Positions 61,957 to 64,000 of a stretch of 64,000 bases of DNA are shown here, one piece after another. A program made the translations under genes and the position numbers. Below the pieces are notes generated by a model, which saw nothing but the letters and a program-made list of their open reading frames with translations, was not told where the DNA came from and searched no databases. The stretch is taken from contig NZ_CP120983.1 in the NCBI RefSeq assembly GCF_030719215.1, positions 8,060,001-8,124,000 of the forward strand. The letters are read 5' to 3'. Within the stretch, counting starts at the first letter, position 1, and each line of letters starts with the position of its first letter. This DNA is from Streptomyces sp. Alt3. Lineage in GTDB: Bacteria > Actinomycetota > Actinomycetes > Streptomycetales > Streptomycetaceae.

Positions 61957-62616
61957 ATGACGACCCTGCTGCCCCGCATCCTGCGAACACTCGAGCAGTT
62001 CCATGCCACCCGCCCCTGGGACCACAACGCCCACTACCACCGGTGGATCCTGCGCCGGCTCCCCAAGCGCTTCGACAAGGCTCTGGACGTGGGATCAGGC
62101 AGCGGGGACCTCGCCAGACTCCTGGCCCCACGGGCCCGAGTGGTGCACGGAATCGACGCCGACCCCGCGATCGTCGATCGCGCGCGGGAGCTCACAGACC
62201 CCGCCGCCTCGGTCACCTTCACCGTCGGAGACGCACTGAAGGAGGTGCCACCCGGCCCCTACGGCGTCATCACATGTGTTGCCACAATCCACCACATGCC
62301 GTTCCACGACGCCCTCACCTGCTTCCGCCGGAACCTGGCGCCCGGCGCAACTCTGATCGTCGTCGGCGTCTATCGCCCGCAGGCTCGGAGCGATTTCCTG
62401 ATCGACGCCGTGGCCATCCCGGCGAACGTCGTCATGGCCTGGGTCAAGAACAAGGGCCGCAAGGTGTCGCGACCGGCCTCGATGACCGCCCCGACCCGAC
62501 CTGCGACCATGACCTTTTCCGACATCGTCCGCGACGCCCACCAGGCGCTCCCCGGTGCACGGCTGCGCCGACGACTGTTCTGGCGCTACGCGCTGGTCTG
62601 GCACCGGTACCAGTAG
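61957..62616 (+). CDS. Class I SAM-dependent methyltransferase
   Basis: A 219-residue methyltransferase. Motif I is KALDVGSGSGDLARLLAPRA, motif II is VVHGIDADPAIVDRARELT, and VGDALKEVPPGPYGVITCVA with TIHHMPFHDALTCFRRNLAP are the following motifs. The C-terminal basic helix (GARLRRRLFWRYALVWHRYQ) is typical of this small streptomycete group. Substrate unknown. GGAG lies upstream of the ATG. Confidence 0.9.
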   Translation: MTTLLPRILRTLEQFHATRPWDHNAHYHRWILRRLPKRFDKALDVGSGSGDLARLLAPRARVVHGIDADPAIVDRARELTDPAASVTFTVGDALKEVPPGPYGVITCVATIHHMPFHDALTCFRRNLAPGATLIVVGVYRPQARSDFLIDAVAIPANVVMAWVKNKGRKVSRPASMTAPTRPATMTFSDIVRDAHQALPGARLRRRLFWRYALVWHRYQ

Positions 62617-62916
62617 TCGGCCTCACGCCCTGGCCCGGCTCGAAGGCACGGTGCGACGGGGCGGACCGGTCGCTGATCATCACGAGAGGGCGACGAGCCG
62701 GGCCTGTCGTGGCGGGGAGCAGCGAAGAACCGGGCTGTGCCCCCCAGCGCCGGGCAACGGTCGGTGCCGCCCGCCATGCAGCAACAGGCCGATGTGCGGG
62801 ACGAGCGCGACAAGTCCCACGTGCCACGCGGTCTCCGGAGGGAGGCCGGTGAGGGATCGATCCCGGGCTGGGAGGGTCGGCAGGGTGGCCGGCCGGGTGC
62901 CGGCCAGCCCGGCTCC

Positions 62917-64000
62917 TCACGTCTGCTCCTCCTGCGTGGGGGCCGTGCTCGCCTCGATGGCCTCCTCGTCGGACATCCCGCTCTGCGTCAGGTCGCGCGA
63001 GCGCCATGGATCATCGTTGCTCGTCCAGGTACGGTTGATCGACTCCTGCAATCGTGACAAATAGGCCCCACCGTCACGTTCGTACCGGCTCACCTCGGCG
63101 GCCGTCAGGCGGATCAACCTCGACCCGTCCACGGCGCTGTACCAGCAGCGTGCGTTCATGAAGAGATGCTTGCCCCTGGCGAACAGGATCCAGGTGCTGC
63201 CGTCGGTCGCGATCTGTTCCGGTCGTTGTGCTTCCCACGCGATCCGGGCGGCATCGCCCCACCGCTCGACCGGCGGGACCCGCTCCGGGGTTCGGCGACG
63301 GGCGTCGTTCAACGAGGCGTACTCGAAGGTCGGATCAGCGTCGCGATGCAGCGCGAAGAAGATGCGCCGGTGGCAGATCGTGCACCCCAGCTGTGCCGCG
63401 ACGTGTTCCATCAGCCCGGAGTCATGCAGGCGGAGCAAGTCGTCCAGCGCCACCCATCTGTGCTCCTGGCGGAGGTGGCCGGCTGCGACCCCGCTGCGCA
63501 ACGAAGTGATCGTCGCGTCCACATCGACGCCGTCGGACGCTGATCCCGCCCTGATCAACGTGCCCGCGCAGCCCGGGCAACGCTCGTCAGCGGGATCGGT
63601 CCCGGCATACGTGTCCTCTGCCGTCATCTGGATGAGCTTCAGATGATTCGGCTCATCCTTCTCGGCCCATGCGTCGTAGAAGACCTTCACGAAGCCGCCC
63701 CCGACGCGGTGGGTCGCGCTCGTGCCCGTGCGTCCGGCGATCGGCGCACCGAGTGCCTCCTCGACCTGACTTCTGGAGGCGTCCCGGCCCAGCCCGGGGA
63801 GCAGGCCACCTAGCTCCGGGAAACCGTGCGGCGCGGCCTCGGTGGGCTGGACGTGGAAGAGGATCGCAGTCACCGTCCCGTCCCGGAGCATGATCTCCCC
63901 GCCCGAGCTGAACGTCAGACAGCGGTCGTGGTGTGCGGGAGCGCCGACCTCGAACTCGCTGATCACCGGGTCCGAGCCGAGCAGACCGATGACACGCTGC
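62917..64000 (-). CDS. Unknown protein with CxxC pairs (5' end outside window)
   Basis: A frame of at least 361 residues remains open to the right edge, where it reads QRVIGLLGSDPVISEFEVG, so the true start may lie outside the window. The visible part has CxxC pairs at DERCPGCAGTLIRAG and LGCTICHRRIFFALHRDADP, possibly a zinc site. It also contains TGTSATHRVGGGFVKVFYDA and an acidic Thr/Glu-rich tail. No family was recognised and no function is suggested. Confidence 0.75.
   Translation of the reverse strand, partial: QRVIGLLGSDPVISEFEVGAPAHHDRCLTFSSGGEIMLRDGTVTAILFHVQPTEAAPHGFPELGGLLPGLGRDASRSQVEEALGAPIAGRTGTSATHRVGGGFVKVFYDAWAEKDEPNHLKLIQMTAEDTYAGTDPADERCPGCAGTLIRAGSASDGVDVDATITSLRSGVAAGHLRQEHRWVALDDLLRLHDSGLMEHVAAQLGCTICHRRIFFALHRDADPTFEYASLNDARRRTPERVPPVERWGDAARIAWEAQRPEQIATDGSTWILFARGKHLFMNARCWYSAVDGSRLIRLTAAEVSRYERDGGAYLSRLQESINRTWTSNDDPWRSRDLTQSGMSDEEAIEASTAPTQEEQT

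Noticed and set aside
53629..62616. Natural-product biosynthetic cluster around the two methyltransferases and exporters
   Set aside because: No synthase, NRPS, PKS, terpene or RiPP precursor gene is present between them; the genes look independent.

Overview
This is a high-GC actinobacterial chromosome segment, almost certainly Streptomyces. Coding regions have strongly G/C-biased third codon positions and many GTG starts. The gene content is typical of the genus: a chaplin, SigB/SigF-type sigma factor and SpoIIE-type phosphatases, an ECF41 sigma factor, AztD zinc chaperones, DUF6355, and many lipoproteins and Tat-exported proteins. The layout looks like chromosome-arm or accessory DNA: short operons, many one-gene regulators, and at least five decayed genes. 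No rRNA, tRNA, CRISPR array, prophage, transposase or large PKS/NRPS cluster was seen.

Region by region. 0-4 kb: the start of a stress sigma factor, a GAF-PP2C phosphatase, a MarR regulator, a STAS anti-sigma antagonist and a GPP34 protein. 4-8.5 kb: catalase, then a LysR regulator divergent from an aldo-keto reductase/SRPBCC operon, closed by a very long hairpin. 8.6-10.9 kb: an unusual continuous reading frame joining an FhaA-type DUF3662 domain to an EspI-like MinD/ParA ATPase. 11.3-16.5 kb: a complete zinc uptake system, aztA divergent from aztB-aztD'-aztC-aztD, with a Zur box between them and -10 elements placed for leaderless translation. 16.6-22.4 kb: small enzymes (SMI1-like, hydrolase, VOC, NUDIX, GNAT) and a broken phosphoesterase. 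22.5-25.8 kb: a four-gene operon (RHH regulator, DUF4097, ABC ATPase, ABC permease) under a striking phased operator array. 26-40.4 kb: transporters and regulators, a secreted GH43 arabinanase, an aldehyde dehydrogenase, a second SpoIIE phosphatase (PAS type), a coupled ECF41 sigma/SDR pair and a copper-box-linked DUF4396 membrane protein. 40.7-41.9 kb: a chaplin with an extra basic tail, and a DedA protein.

42-49.8 kb is the metabolic centrepiece: two tandem latex-clearing proteins (lcp), the molybdenum hydroxylase pair oxiB-oxiA, and an MHS-type transporter. Lcp cleaves cis-1,4-polyisoprene outside the cell, OxiAB is thought to oxidise the aldehyde ends, and the permease could import acids. 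The gene order matches the lcp-oxiB-oxiA cluster of Streptomyces sp. K30. The upstream Lcp copy carries Arg in place of the distal catalytic Lys167.

50-64 kb: a stand-alone argB near an iron box (which points to ornithine supply for siderophores), lipoproteins, a deleted HxlR/MFS pair, a methyltransferase, a macro-domain protein, a TetR/membrane-protein pair with twin operators around a consensus promoter, an Lrp regulator divergent from a 14-helix MFS exporter, an 8-bp tandem repeat, another methyltransferase, and a partial unknown gene at the right edge.
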